A stretch of DNA of 64,000 nucleotides from Sphingobacteriales bacterium (GTDB lineage Bacteria; Bacteroidota; Bacteroidia; Chitinophagales; Chitinophagaceae): contig JACRJO010000018.1 in NCBI GenBank assembly GCA_016219985.1, forward strand, positions 62,001 through 126,000, written 5' to 3'. The notes below the pieces were generated by a model. That model saw only the letters and a program-made list of their open reading frames with translations. It did not search any database and had not been told where the DNA came from. The first letter of the stretch is position 1; the number at the start of each line of letters is the position of its first letter. Shown here piece after piece: positions 16,026 to 25,170 of the stretch. The position numbers and the translations under genes are program-made.

Positions 16026-16834
16026 TGAATAACCATCTAACGCTGATTGTCATACTGGGCATTGTGGTGATGCTGGGCCTTATGCTCAGCGTTTTGCTGG
16101 CCGTGTTCCTCAATTTCCGGAAAAAGAGCCAGCACCGGAAAGCCCTGGAGTCCCTGAAAGAGCAGCAGCAAAACCAGCTGATCGAAGCGGCTATCCGCAG
16201 CGAAGAAACCGAGCGGCACCGGATCGCCGAAACCCTGCACGATGAAGTGGGGGCTATGCTCTCCTCTGCCAAGCTGCATTTGCTGGGTATTAAACAGGTT
16301 TCCCTGGATGAAAAAGATAAACAACTGCACGAAAAAGGCGCCGGCCTGCTCAACCAGGTCATTCAGAAAGTAAGGGGCATCTCCCATAACCTGCACAGCA
16401 ATATCCTGAAGGAATTCGGGTTGAATGAAGCCATCCGCCATTTCCTGCAACAGGTAACAGGCGGTACTATGATCAAGGCGGAAACCCGGCTTGATAAAGA
16501 CTATACAGCTTCCTATTCAGAAACCGATATCAGCCTGTACCGGATCTTACAGGAGCTGATCAATAACACCCTTAAATATGCGAAAGCAACGCAATTAACC
16601 GTCAGTTCGGTGCTCCGGGACAACCAGCTCAGTCTTACGATCACCCATAACGGGAACGGGCTGAGCCAGTCTGAATTTGAAACTTACAGCTTCCAGAAAG
16701 AAGGGCTTGGATTAAAGAATATCCGTAACCGGATCCTGTTGCTGAAGGGCTCCATTCTTTTTTCAAAAACACCCGGGGAATCTTCCATACAGATCACCCT
16801 GCCTGTTCAGCCTAAACCTGCCGCGCATGCCTAA
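16025..16834 (+). CDS. Sensor histidine kinase, HisKA_3/HATPase type
   Basis: The 269-residue kinase has one N-terminal transmembrane helix (about residues 6-29), a coiled coil, the phosphoacceptor helix RHRIAETLHDEVGAMLSSAKLHLLG with His near residue 74, an N box (QELINNTLKYAKATQLTV), a degenerate G1 box (THNGNGL) and GLGLKNIRNRI. The DHp type normally pairs with NarL regulators. The sequence HNGNG replaces the usual DNGxG; ATP-lid geometry may be altered. It overlaps the downstream receiver gene by 8 bp. Confidence 0.85.
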   Translation: MNNHLTLIVILGIVVMLGLMLSVLLAVFLNFRKKSQHRKALESLKEQQQNQLIEAAIRSEETERHRIAETLHDEVGAMLSSAKLHLLGIKQVSLDEKDKQLHEKGAGLLNQVIQKVRGISHNLHSNILKEFGLNEAIRHFLQQVTGGTMIKAETRLDKDYTASYSETDISLYRILQELINNTLKYAKATQLTVSSVLRDNQLSLTITHNGNGLSQSEFETYSFQKEGLGLKNIRNRILLLKGSILFSKTPGESSIQITLPVQPKPAAHA

Positions 16835-17201
16835 AATAAAAATTGCCATTGCAGATGATTACAGCGTATATCGCGAAGGGCTGAATGTTACCTTGTCTTC
16901 GGATGACCGCCTGCAGGTAATCATGGAAGCGGATAACGGGAAAGACCTGCTGCAGAAAATGGAGCAGGAACTGCCGGACCTTATCCTTATGGATTATAAA
17001 ATGCCGGAAATGGACGGACTGGAAGCCACGCGGATCATCAGGAAAAAATATCCGGGGGTAAAAGTGCTGGTCATCAGTATGTACCAGGATGAAAAATTCG
17101 TCCGCCTGCTGAAGGAAAACGGCGCCGACGGGTACCTGCTGAAAGACGCCGAACCGGAAGCTATTTTGGCGGCTATACATCAGCTCATAAACGAGGCTTA
17201 G
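16827..17201 (+). CDS. Receiver-only response regulator paired with the upstream kinase
   Basis: A 124-residue protein consisting only of a receiver domain: acidic pair in IAIADDYSVYREG, phosphoacceptor Asp in LILMDYKMPEMDG, Ser in VLVISMYQ and Lys in GYLLKDAEP. The sequence is NarL-like but ends after the last helix (HQLINEA) with no LuxR helix-turn-helix, and the opposite-strand gene begins five bases later, so the output domain is not merely frameshifted away. The output is therefore likely protein-protein, or phosphotransfer. Translational overlap ties it to the kinase. Confidence 0.85.
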   Translation: MPKIKIAIADDYSVYREGLNVTLSSDDRLQVIMEADNGKDLLQKMEQELPDLILMDYKMPEMDGLEATRIIRKKYPGVKVLVISMYQDEKFVRLLKENGADGYLLKDAEPEAILAAIHQLINEA

Positions 17202-17205
17202 GCGA

Positions 17206-18150
17206 TCAGTTGCGCAGGTTTTTCAGCATATCGGCTGTCATAGAGGACAGGTTATACTCTTCCTTCCAGCCCCAGTCAGCCCTTGCCACCGAATCATCAA
17301 TGCTTTGCGGCCAGCTGTCGGCGATAGCCTGGCGGTAATCCGGTTTATAAGAGATCGTAAAGCCGCTGATATGTTTTTCAATTTCGGCGGCGATCTCCCG
17401 GGGAGAGAAACTCATGCCGGATACATTATAGGAAGTGCGGACACTGATCTTGCTGGCCGGGGCTTCCATTAATTCAATCGTGGCCCGGATCGCATCGGGC
17501 ATATACATCATGGGCAGGTACGTATCTTCCCGCAGGAAACATTCATATTTATTTTCTTCGATCGCTTCATGAAAGATCTCCACGGCATAATCCGTGGTTC
17601 CGCCGCCAGGGGCTGATTTATACGAGATCAGGCCGGGGTAACGGATGCTCCGCACATCCACGCCAAAGCGATGGTTAAAATAATTGCACCAGAACTCCCC
17701 TGCATATTTACTGATCCCGTACACGGTAGTAGGTTCGATAATGGTTTGCTGCGGGCAATGCTGCCGGGGGGATGTCGGGCCGAATACCGCAATCGAAGAA
17801 GGCCAGTAAACTTTGTACAGTTTCTCTTCCCGGGCGATATCCAGTACATTCAGCAGTCCCTGCATATTCAGGTTCCAGGCCAGGCCGGGATTCTTTTCCC
17901 CGGTGGCCGAAAGAATGGCAGCCAGCAGGTAGATCTGGGTAATATGCTGCCGGATGACCTGCACATGCAGCATTTCCTTGTTCATTACGTCCAGTGATAC
18001 ATAAGGACCGGTCCCTTCCAGCAAAGGGTTCTGTTCCCGTAAATCCGAAGCAATTACATTGGCATTCCCGTAGATTTTGCGAAGGGCAAGGGTCAGTTCC
18101 ACCCCTATCTGGCCGGAAGCGCCGATGACCAGGATCTTATCTCTTACCAT
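17206..18150 (-). CDS. L-threonine 3-dehydrogenase, SDR (epimerase-like) type
   Basis: This enzyme oxidises L-threonine to 2-amino-3-ketobutyrate with NAD+. The 314-residue extended-SDR protein has VIGASGQIG as the NAD-binding loop (residues 8-16), YWPSSIAVFGP, the catalytic YGISKYAGE (YxxxK), and RYPGLIS followed by PGGGTTDYAVEIF, the block that separates this family from sugar epimerases. ATG 18150 is preferred over a TTG three codons upstream. A 2-amino-3-ketobutyrate CoA ligase is not in the window. It is divergent from kdsA. Confidence 0.85.
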   Translation of the reverse strand: MVRDKILVIGASGQIGVELTLALRKIYGNANVIASDLREQNPLLEGTGPYVSLDVMNKEMLHVQVIRQHITQIYLLAAILSATGEKNPGLAWNLNMQGLLNVLDIAREEKLYKVYWPSSIAVFGPTSPRQHCPQQTIIEPTTVYGISKYAGEFWCNYFNHRFGVDVRSIRYPGLISYKSAPGGGTTDYAVEIFHEAIEENKYECFLREDTYLPMMYMPDAIRATIELMEAPASKISVRTSYNVSGMSFSPREIAAEIEKHISGFTISYKPDYRQAIADSWPQSIDDSVARADWGWKEEYNLSSMTADMLKNLRN

Positions 18151-18227
18151 AACAAGCAATTATACAGCAAAGATGAAGGATCGGCTTTCAAATTCCAACT
18201 TAAAAACCAAAACTCGGAACTTCGTTT

Positions 18228-18235
18228 TACTTTTG
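18228..18235 (+). promoter_or_regulatory. -7 box before kdsA
   Basis: TACTTTTG, four bases before the kdsA ATG, is a close TAnnTTTG match. Confidence 0.55.
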
Positions 18236-18239
18236 CCGC

Positions 18240-19061
18240 ATGAAAAATTTTCTTCCGGATCTGTTCCGTGGCCAGTCATATGATGAAAAGAATTTCTTCC
18301 TGTTCTCAGGCCCCTGCGTGGTGGAAAGTGAAGAGCTCGTTATGGAAGTGGCTGACCGGGTCTCCGGTATCTGCAGAAACCTGGGGATCCCCTATGTTTT
18401 CAAAGCCTCTTACCGGAAAGCCAACCGGACCAGCGCCGCTTCGTTTACAGGACTCGGTGACCAGGAAGCGCTGGAGATACTGAAAAAAGTAAAGGAGCGT
18501 TACCAGTTACCGGTGGTATCCGATATACATGCACATGAGGAAGCCGCCATGGCCGCGGCTTATGTGGATGTATTGCAGATACCCGCTTTTCTCTGCCGCC
18601 AGACGGACCTGCTGGTCGCCGCCGCTGCGACCGGGAAAGTGATCAATGTAAAAAAAGGGCAATTCCTGAGTGGCCCCGCTATGAAATTTGCCGCGGAGAA
18701 GATCCGCCAGGCAGGGAATGAAAAAGTGATGCTTACCGAAAGGGGGACTACTTTCGGGTACCAGGACCTGGTGGTTGACTACCGGAATATTCCCTGGATG
18801 CAGGAAATTAACGCCCCGGTGCTGATGGATGTAACACATTCCCTGCAACAACCCAACCAGGTGAGCGGGGTTACCGGTGGCAATCCCCAACTGATCGGCA
18901 CGATTGCCAAAGCGGCCATAGCAGCCGGCGCCGATGGGTTATTTATTGAAACGCACCCCAATCCTGCCGTAGCCAAAAGCGACGGTGCCAATATGCTTCA
19001 ACTGGACCTGCTGGAGGGATTACTGGAAAAACTGGTGAAGATCCGGAAAGCGGTGCTGTGA
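18240..19061 (+). CDS. kdsA: 3-deoxy-8-phosphooctulonate synthase (KDO-8-P synthase)
   Basis: KdsA condenses phosphoenolpyruvate and arabinose 5-phosphate to KDO-8-phosphate for lipopolysaccharide inner core, consistent with a Gram-negative envelope. The 273-residue protein is full length. Landmarks are SGPCVVES, FKASYRKANRTS, DIHAHEEA, LQIPAFLCRQTDLL, VNVKKGQFLSGPAMK-like NVKKGQF, TERGTTFGY and the closing ETHPNPAVAKSDG. The N-SGP-C with Cys suggests the metal-dependent or mixed subclass cannot be excluded. A stretch of degenerate tandem repeats follows. Confidence 0.93.
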   Translation: MKNFLPDLFRGQSYDEKNFFLFSGPCVVESEELVMEVADRVSGICRNLGIPYVFKASYRKANRTSAASFTGLGDQEALEILKKVKERYQLPVVSDIHAHEEAAMAAAYVDVLQIPAFLCRQTDLLVAAAATGKVINVKKGQFLSGPAMKFAAEKIRQAGNEKVMLTERGTTFGYQDLVVDYRNIPWMQEINAPVLMDVTHSLQQPNQVSGVTGGNPQLIGTIAKAAIAAGADGLFIETHPNPAVAKSDGANMLQLDLLEGLLEKLVKIRKAVL

Positions 19062-19077
19062 GATTGATAACAGAATG

Positions 19078-19362
19078 CTTCCTAAAGCAGTATTGTTAAT
19101 TATTGGGGTCGCTTCAATGCTGATACAGGCTTAAAGCAGATTACTGATTATTGAGGTCGTTCAATGCAGGTGCAGTCTTAAAGCAGATTATTGATTATTA
19201 CAGGATAGCGAACTCCTTTAAGCGCCCCTACTAATCAAAACAAAGGATTCAACTACCGTAAACGACCCTAATAATTAATAATCAAACCAAGGGAGCGAAC
19301 TCCTCTAAACGGCCTTAATAATCAAATCAAGGGATTCAACTACTGTAACGACCCGTTCATTA
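19078..19362. repeat. Degenerate 40-50 bp tandem repeats between kdsA and lolA
   Basis: About six imperfect units can be lined up. Recurrent pieces are TTAAAGCAGATTATTGATTA (near 19131 and 19181), AGCGAACTCCT (near 19208 and 19294), AATCAAA-CAAGG (near 19233, 19281 and 19317) and GGATTCAACTAC (near 19243 and 19333). The units alternate between two endings. No gene is seen; it touches the lolA stop codon. There is no nearby cas gene and units lack fixed spacers, so it is not a CRISPR. Confidence 0.65.
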
Positions 19363-20022
19363 ACGCAGGTCTTCAACTGTCACCCCGGGGTACTTGCTTT
19401 TGTCAAACACGAACTGGTTATCGGCCGCGGGAATATTGGTCTTCATGGAAGTCACCGTATAAGAATACCGGTTGCCCGCATTCTCCAGCACTTTGGTGCT
19501 ATAGATGGTCTGGCTGGCTTTATCGATCTGCAGGTACACGGTATGAAAAGACTTGCTTTTATCCACCGGGGTCATCTGAATCTCCTGGATCGTTTTGGTT
19601 CCAATTTTCTTCTCCCCGTTCAGGCTGTAATAAAAATCCTTATCATAAAAATTGGAGAACAATTTCTGCGGGGTAATGGTATTCCCGTTCGGATCCACAT
19701 TATTAATGGTCACTTCATTGGCCCCTTTATCGTAGTTCCAGACCGTAGTGCCGTTGCAGAATATCTCTTGGCCGCTGAAGCTGAGCCGGTATTTTGTTCC
19801 CTTCATTAAGATCGATCCGTTCTTGGAAGAAAGGGTCTTGCCGGATGCATTTTCCACCTTATAAGAGAATGCGGCTTTGACTGAGGTAAACGTTTTAAAC
19901 TTAGCGCTCACAGCATCGAGGATCTTTTTGGCTTCCGGATCATTTTTTGTCGGAGTTTTTTGAGCAAAAGAACTGGCTGTCAGCAGGGTACAAATTGCAG
20001 TAATAAAATATAATTTCTTCAT
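19360..20022 (-). CDS. lolA: LolA-like outer-membrane lipoprotein carrier
   Basis: LolA ferries lipoproteins across the periplasm to the outer membrane. The 220-residue protein starts with a Sec signal (LYFITAICTLLTASSFAQ) and has the half-barrel pattern of the family: FKTFTSVKAAFSYKV, a strand with GSILMKGTKYRLSF, GQEIFCNGTTVWNYD (family W-Y-P/D block) and a final D-N-QFVFD. It lies directly downstream of ftsK on the same strand, an order commonly seen in Bacteroidota, with a 134-base gap that may hold its own promoter. Confidence 0.82.
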   Translation of the reverse strand: MKKLYFITAICTLLTASSFAQKTPTKNDPEAKKILDAVSAKFKTFTSVKAAFSYKVENASGKTLSSKNGSILMKGTKYRLSFSGQEIFCNGTTVWNYDKGANEVTINNVDPNGNTITPQKLFSNFYDKDFYYSLNGEKKIGTKTIQEIQMTPVDKSKSFHTVYLQIDKASQTIYSTKVLENAGNRYSYTVTSMKTNIPAADNQFVFDKSKYPGVTVEDLR

Positions 20023-20156
20023 CAGTGGGTATTTGAGTGAAGCCCCGGGGGCGGCGCAAAGATAATTGAATTACAGGAATAGGATTATAATCATGGATAT
20101 TGGGTTGCATAAGTTTTTTTCCTTAACAAGCCAATAACTGAAATATTTAACCGGGA

Positions 20157-22724
20157 TCAACCCAGTGCATCAAGGTGCTGCTGCAATTCGATCTCGGTCT
20201 TGATCAGCACATCCCGGGCCTTGCTCCCCTGGCCGGGGCCTACAATGCCGGCTGCTTCCAGCTGGTCCATCAGCCGTCCGGCGCGGTTATAGCCGAGCTT
20301 CATTCTTCGCTGCAGCAGGGAAGTAGAACCGATCTGGTTCTGTACGATCAGCCGGGCAGCGTCCTCAAAGAGGGAGTCCCGGTCGCCCAGGTCAAAATCC
20401 TTTCCTTCCAGTTCCTTTTCATCCACGTATTCCGGCAGCAGGAAGGCCTGCGGATAGCCCCGCTGGTTACTGATAAAATCAACGACCTCGTCCACTTCAG
20501 GTGTATCCACAAAAGCGCATTGCAGGCGGGTCAGTTCCCCGTTATGCGAGATCAGCATATCCCCCTTACCGATCAGTTGCTCGGCCCCGCCTGTGTCCAG
20601 GATGGTCCGGGAGTCAATCTTGGAAGAAACCTTAAACCCGATACGGGCCGGGAAATTGGCTTTGATGGTACCGGTGATGATATTGACAGAGGGACGCTGT
20701 GTGGCAATGATCAGGTGGATGCCCACGGCACGGGCTAACTGGGCCAGCCGGGCGATCGGCATTTCAATTTCCTTGCCGGCAGTCATGATCAGGTCGGCAA
20801 ATTCATCTATCACCAGTACGATAAAGGGCAGGTACTGGTGGCCTTTCTGCGGGTTGAGTTTCCGCCTGATGAATTTTTCGTTGTATTCCTTGATGTTCCG
20901 GGCGCCGGCTTCTTTCAGCAGGTCATACCGGTTGTCCATTTCAATACAAAGCGCATTCAGGGTATGCACTACTTTCTTGGTATCCGTGATGATGGCTTCT
21001 TCTTCCCCCGGCAATTTGGCCAGGAAATGCTTTTCGATCTTCCGGTAAATACTTAATTCCACTTTCTTCGGGTCGATCAGCACCAGTTTCAGCTGAGAAG
21101 GGTGTTTTTTATACAGGAGCGAAACGAGGATCGCGTTTACCCCCACGGATTTACCCTGCCCCGTGGCGCCGGCCATGAGCAGGTGGGGCATACTGGTCAG
21201 GTCCACGATAAAATTATCATTATCGATCTTTTTCCCGATGGCAATGGGCAGGTTGAAATTATTGTTCTGGAATTTTTCCGAGGCCAGCAAACTGCGCATA
21301 CTCACCATCGTTTTCCGGACATTGGGTACTTCAATACCGATGGTGCCTTTCCCGGGTATCGGCGCAATGATCCGGATCCCGAGCGCTGCCAGGCTGAGGG
21401 CTATATCATCTTCCAGGTTTTTGATCCTGGAAATACGGACACCGGGGGCCGGTACTATTTCATACAAGGTAACCGTGGGGCCGATCGTGGCGCTGATCTT
21501 CTGGATCTCGATAGCATAATTCCGCAGGGTGGCGATGATCTGGTTCTTGTGATTCTCCAGTTCCCCGGTATCCTGTATGATCTTTTCGCTGCCATGTGTT
21601 TCGAGCAGGTTCAGCGTCGGGTATTTGTAATCCCGCAGGTCCAGGGTGGGCTCGTAAGGAGGCAGGTTTTCCACGGCTTCCAGTTCTTCTTCCTCCGTTT
21701 TATCAGGAGCGGCCTTTATTTCCAGTTCGAGTTCGCTGTCCGTTTTCTTTGCAGGGGTAATATCCCTGGGTTGCTGAATGACCGCTTCCTCCTCCGGTTC
21801 CGGCGTTTCAATATTCAGTTCATGGGTATGCAGGATATCCTGGACAATTTCTTTCTCGGGAGCAGTTTGCTCCGCCACTGTTTCCAGCAGTTCTTCTTTT
21901 TCCACCAGGCTGAATTCGTGCAGGGGCTTTTCATCCGGGAAATGGATATTGAGTCCCCCTTCCCCTTTTAATGAATTAGGTTTGGCAGCTTCTTTATCTG
22001 AATAAAGATCATTGATGGTTTGCCCGGCAGTTCCGGTAACCTCCGTTGTTTCCCCCGGAACAGCAGGTTCCTCCACCGTGGCCTGTTTTCTTTGCGGGAA
22101 ATTAAATGAAGGATTGAACTGCCAGATAAAATATCCCGCCGCCAGCAATAATAATATGGCGGCTGTGCCCACGGTACCCACCGCCCCGTATAACTGGCGG
22201 TTGATCATATCCCCTACTCCTCCTCCAAATGCAAATTCCGTATGCTGAAACAGGAAAGAAAGGGAAACCGAAAGTACCAGCAGACCAACCGTAACATATT
22301 TCAGGTTTCGCCAGATAGAAAATACTTTGCGGCGGAACAGGAGGTTAATCCCCACCACAAAAAAGAAAGTACAAATAAGGAAGGAGGCTATTCCAAAGGC
22401 CTTGAAGATAAAAAAATGAGCGACCACAGCGCCCAGGCGGCCCAGGAGGTTCGCCACCGGTTTATCATTATCCAGCAGGGCGGAAAATCCCTGTAGTGCC
22501 ACGGCCTGATCCTCTTTCCAGGTAAAGAGATAAGAGGCAAATGCTATAAAAAGAAAAATGGAGATCAGCAGAAATACGGAACCCAGGATCTTCCAGGTCC
22601 GTTCATCCCGGGCCAGTGTTCCCCAATCCACCGATTCTTCCTTCTCCTTCCGGAATTCCTTCACCCCCGGGGCGGGTTTGGATTCAGCAGTATCTTTCGT
22701 TTTCTTTCTCAGCTTATTAGCCAT
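20157..22724 (-). CDS. ftsK: DNA translocase FtsK/SpoIIIE
   Basis: FtsK pumps DNA at the division septum to clear the chromosome terminus. The 855-residue protein has an N-terminal membrane domain (four to five helices, about residues 45-205), an acidic Glu/Pro-rich linker (about 215-375), and the motor: Walker A LLMAGATGQGKSVGVN near residue 518, Walker B IVLVIDEFADL near 640, then AQLARAVGIHLIIATQRPS. The C-terminal gamma winged-helix (LGYNRAGRLMDQLEAAGIVGP) reads polarity sequences. A -7 box lies just upstream, and lolA follows. Confidence 0.93.
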   Translation of the reverse strand: MANKLRKKTKDTAESKPAPGVKEFRKEKEESVDWGTLARDERTWKILGSVFLLISIFLFIAFASYLFTWKEDQAVALQGFSALLDNDKPVANLLGRLGAVVAHFFIFKAFGIASFLICTFFFVVGINLLFRRKVFSIWRNLKYVTVGLLVLSVSLSFLFQHTEFAFGGGVGDMINRQLYGAVGTVGTAAILLLLAAGYFIWQFNPSFNFPQRKQATVEEPAVPGETTEVTGTAGQTINDLYSDKEAAKPNSLKGEGGLNIHFPDEKPLHEFSLVEKEELLETVAEQTAPEKEIVQDILHTHELNIETPEPEEEAVIQQPRDITPAKKTDSELELEIKAAPDKTEEEELEAVENLPPYEPTLDLRDYKYPTLNLLETHGSEKIIQDTGELENHKNQIIATLRNYAIEIQKISATIGPTVTLYEIVPAPGVRISRIKNLEDDIALSLAALGIRIIAPIPGKGTIGIEVPNVRKTMVSMRSLLASEKFQNNNFNLPIAIGKKIDNDNFIVDLTSMPHLLMAGATGQGKSVGVNAILVSLLYKKHPSQLKLVLIDPKKVELSIYRKIEKHFLAKLPGEEEAIITDTKKVVHTLNALCIEMDNRYDLLKEAGARNIKEYNEKFIRRKLNPQKGHQYLPFIVLVIDEFADLIMTAGKEIEMPIARLAQLARAVGIHLIIATQRPSVNIITGTIKANFPARIGFKVSSKIDSRTILDTGGAEQLIGKGDMLISHNGELTRLQCAFVDTPEVDEVVDFISNQRGYPQAFLLPEYVDEKELEGKDFDLGDRDSLFEDAARLIVQNQIGSTSLLQRRMKLGYNRAGRLMDQLEAAGIVGPGQGSKARDVLIKTEIELQQHLDALG

Positions 22725-22729
22725 ATTTG

Positions 22730-22737
22730 CAAAGATA
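22730..22737 (-). promoter_or_regulatory. -7 box before ftsK
   Basis: On the minus strand TATCTTTG ends five bases before the ftsK ATG. Confidence 0.6.
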
Positions 22738-22846
22738 ATTAGTTTGCATTTACATCATTCCCTGCTCTCCGGGGCAGGCTATCCTTCCCGGGACCCCGGT
22801 ACCGGAACACAAAACGCCGGGATTGGTTAAAGCAGGCAGGATAGCT

Positions 22847-22854
22847 TACTTTTG
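22847..22854 (+). promoter_or_regulatory. -7 box before the 7TM sensor kinase
   Basis: TACTTTTG. The expected transcription start lies after the ATG at 22856, which argues for the ATG at 22871 as the true start. Confidence 0.5.
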
Positions 22855-22870
22855 AATGCATAGAACCTGC

Positions 22871-24781
22871 ATGAACCTGAACCGACTGATGATATCAACC
22901 GGATGGCTGTATTTCCTGCTCCTGCTGTCTCCTGCCCTGAGATCGCAGGATACGATTCCCGGCAGTTATGTGGATATCAGTAAAGTGATCCTCGAGGAAA
23001 AAATCCACGATAAGGTGCGCAGCGCCTTTACGGATAAAAAAGGGGAAGCAGCTGTTATCCTTCCCTCCCTGCCGTTTAAACCGGGGACACAGTATAAAGG
23101 TCCCCTACCCAACGGGCGGGTTACCAGCCGGATCTTTTTGAAATTTAACTTGTACAACAGCGCAGATTCGGTCAGCCGGGCTTATTTCTGCCCGGGTTTC
23201 TATTTTAACCGGGTCAGGCTCTTTGAACTGTTAAATGACGAGGTACGGCCCCTGCCGGATTCCGCCCCCCCGGTTATGGAGCGTGCGAGTTTTCGCCTGG
23301 TAAGCCTGGCGCCGCAGGATTCGATGACCGTCATTGCGGAACTCTCCGCTATTAAAACCTATAACAATATGCTCCGGCCCCGCCTGATTGGCACCGGGCA
23401 TGTGCCGGCCTTCCTGGAACAACTGAACAGCAATTACTACCAGTCCAACCAGATCACCTATTTATTTTGCGGGCTGCTCCTGATGATGATCCTTTTTTCC
23501 CTGACCAATTTTTTCCAGGGAGGCAACAAGGAATTCCTCTACTATTCCGGCTATGCCCTGTTCCTGGGCGGCCTCTTGTTCCTGCAGACGATCTACCACC
23601 TGAATGCCACCCCTTTTGGATTCTTCCTGGAAGGATACCTCGATTTTATACTGCAGGCCGGCGGAATTATTTTCTATATGCTGTTTATGAAAAAATTCCT
23701 GGACACGGACAACCGGCACCCGTTTCTATCCCGGCTTTATACAACCGGTATTTCCATCCTGGTGGTATCGATGATCCTTTTTAGCCTCCTGCATTATTTC
23801 AGCAATAATTACACGCTTGAATACCTTACAGAGACCCTGACCAAGGTACTGCTCCTGACCCTGATACTGGTGTACCTGGTGTACAGCGCCCGTAACTGGG
23901 ATGAAAAACTGCTCCGCTACCTTTTCTGGGGGAACCTTTTCCTGTTCATCTTTGCCGCCCTTTCGCAACTGGGCATTGTGTTTGACCAGCAGTTCCGGAA
24001 ACTCCCCGGCCTGCTGAGTTCTTCTGTCCTGTATTATGAGATCGGGCTCTTCCTTGAACTGACGCTTTTCCTGGCCGGGCTCAATTATAAAAACCGGCGG
24101 AACATTATCAGCCAGACAAAGGAAAAAGAAACCCTGAAAGCGCAGAACCTGCTGAAGGAATACGAAAAGGAATTAGCCGTGTACAAGGCCCAGCAGGAAG
24201 AAAGGCAGCGGATCTCCACCGATATGCATGATGAGCTGGGCGCAGGGATGACGGCCATCCGCCTGATGAGCGAGATTGCCCGGAATAAAATGAAAGAGAA
24301 TACCCCCGTGGAGATTGAAAGAATTTCTCATTCGGCAGATGATGTGCTGAATAAAATGAACGCGATCATCTGGAGTATGAATAGCGGCAATGACAAGCTG
24401 GACAACCTGGTCTCCTATATCCGGTCTTATGCCATTGAGTATTTTGACGGCACCCCGGTAGCCTGCAAGGTCCGTGTACCGGAACAGGTGCCGGAAAAAG
24501 AACTCTCCGGGGATAAACGGCGGAATATTTTTCTCAGTGTGAAAGAAACACTCAATAATATCCTGAAACATTCCGGTGGTACGGAAGCGATCATTGAAAT
24601 CACCACCGGGACCTCCCTTCATATCCGCATTTCAGACAATGGCAAAGGGATCGACCTGGATAATCTCCGGCAGTTTGGCAATGGGCTGAAGAATATGGCC
24701 CGGCGGATGGAGGGTATCGGGGGAACCTACCGGATCGAAAACCAGGGCGGGACAGTTACGACCCTGGACCTGCCGCTTTAA
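22871..24781 (+). CDS. 7TM-DISM type sensor histidine kinase
   Basis: The 636-residue kinase starts MNLNRLMISTG with a signal peptide ending near SPALRSQ. Residues about 30-180 form an extracytoplasmic beta-rich domain of the 7TMR-DISMED2 kind, about 190-385 are seven membrane helices (YLFCGLLLMMILFSL onward), then a coiled coil, the HisKA_3 phosphoacceptor helix RISTDMHDELGAGMTAIRL, and an HATPase domain (ETLNNILKHSGG, SDNGKGID, GNGLKNMARRM). No response regulator is adjacent, so the partner is elsewhere. Its stop overlaps the convergent DUF423 gene by 4 bp. Confidence 0.85.
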   Translation: MNLNRLMISTGWLYFLLLLSPALRSQDTIPGSYVDISKVILEEKIHDKVRSAFTDKKGEAAVILPSLPFKPGTQYKGPLPNGRVTSRIFLKFNLYNSADSVSRAYFCPGFYFNRVRLFELLNDEVRPLPDSAPPVMERASFRLVSLAPQDSMTVIAELSAIKTYNNMLRPRLIGTGHVPAFLEQLNSNYYQSNQITYLFCGLLLMMILFSLTNFFQGGNKEFLYYSGYALFLGGLLFLQTIYHLNATPFGFFLEGYLDFILQAGGIIFYMLFMKKFLDTDNRHPFLSRLYTTGISILVVSMILFSLLHYFSNNYTLEYLTETLTKVLLLTLILVYLVYSARNWDEKLLRYLFWGNLFLFIFAALSQLGIVFDQQFRKLPGLLSSSVLYYEIGLFLELTLFLAGLNYKNRRNIISQTKEKETLKAQNLLKEYEKELAVYKAQQEERQRISTDMHDELGAGMTAIRLMSEIARNKMKENTPVEIERISHSADDVLNKMNAIIWSMNSGNDKLDNLVSYIRSYAIEYFDGTPVACKVRVPEQVPEKELSGDKRRNIFLSVKETLNNILKHSGGTEAIIEITTGTSLHIRISDNGKGIDLDNLRQFGNGLKNMARRMEGIGGTYRIENQGGTVTTLDLPL

Positions 24782-25170
24782 TGTTGTTTACGGGTAACAG
24801 CCAGCATCAGGCATAACCAGCCAGCTATAAAAAGCAGCCCTCCCACCGGTGTCACCGGCCCGGCCCAGGCGGTACTCATTTCCTTTATCTTCAAATAAGT
24901 CAGCAGGTAGATGGAGCCGGAGAACAGCAGTATCCCGGCCAGGAAGAGATTGGCCGCCCAGCGCAACAGGGATGAGTTAAACCGTTCGAACAAAATCCCG
25001 ATGGCCAGTAATCCCAGTACATGATACATCTGGTATTGCACAGCGGTCTGGTAACTGTGCAGGATCGCCGCGTCGGAAGTAATTTTCTGTAATCCGTGTG
25101 CCCCGAATGCGCCGATAGCCACGGTAAGCGCGCCGAGAAAAGCGGCTAATCCCAGGTAATTTTTATGCAT
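24778..25170 (-). CDS. DUF423 family small membrane protein
   Basis: A 130-residue protein with four hydrophobic helices. The family hallmark is GALTVAIGAFGAHGL near the start, then YQMYHVLGLLAIG and a closing TPVGGLLFIAGWLCL. Function is unknown in all known members. ATG 25170 gives MHKNYLGLAAFLGAL, close to the family start; it overlaps the end of aroK by 8 bp, so the two are coupled. Confidence 0.85.
   Translation of the reverse strand: MHKNYLGLAAFLGALTVAIGAFGAHGLQKITSDAAILHSYQTAVQYQMYHVLGLLAIGILFERFNSSLLRWAANLFLAGILLFSGSIYLLTYLKIKEMSTAWAGPVTPVGGLLFIAGWLCLMLAVTRKQH

Noticed and set aside
19078..19362. Tandem repeats as a CRISPR array
   Set aside because: Units are degenerate and run into each other without unique spacers, and no cas gene is nearby.
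20175..21971. Long plus-strand open frames inside ftsK
   Set aside because: They are antisense shadows; ftsK shows complete motifs on the minus strand and these frames have no recognisable domain or start signal.
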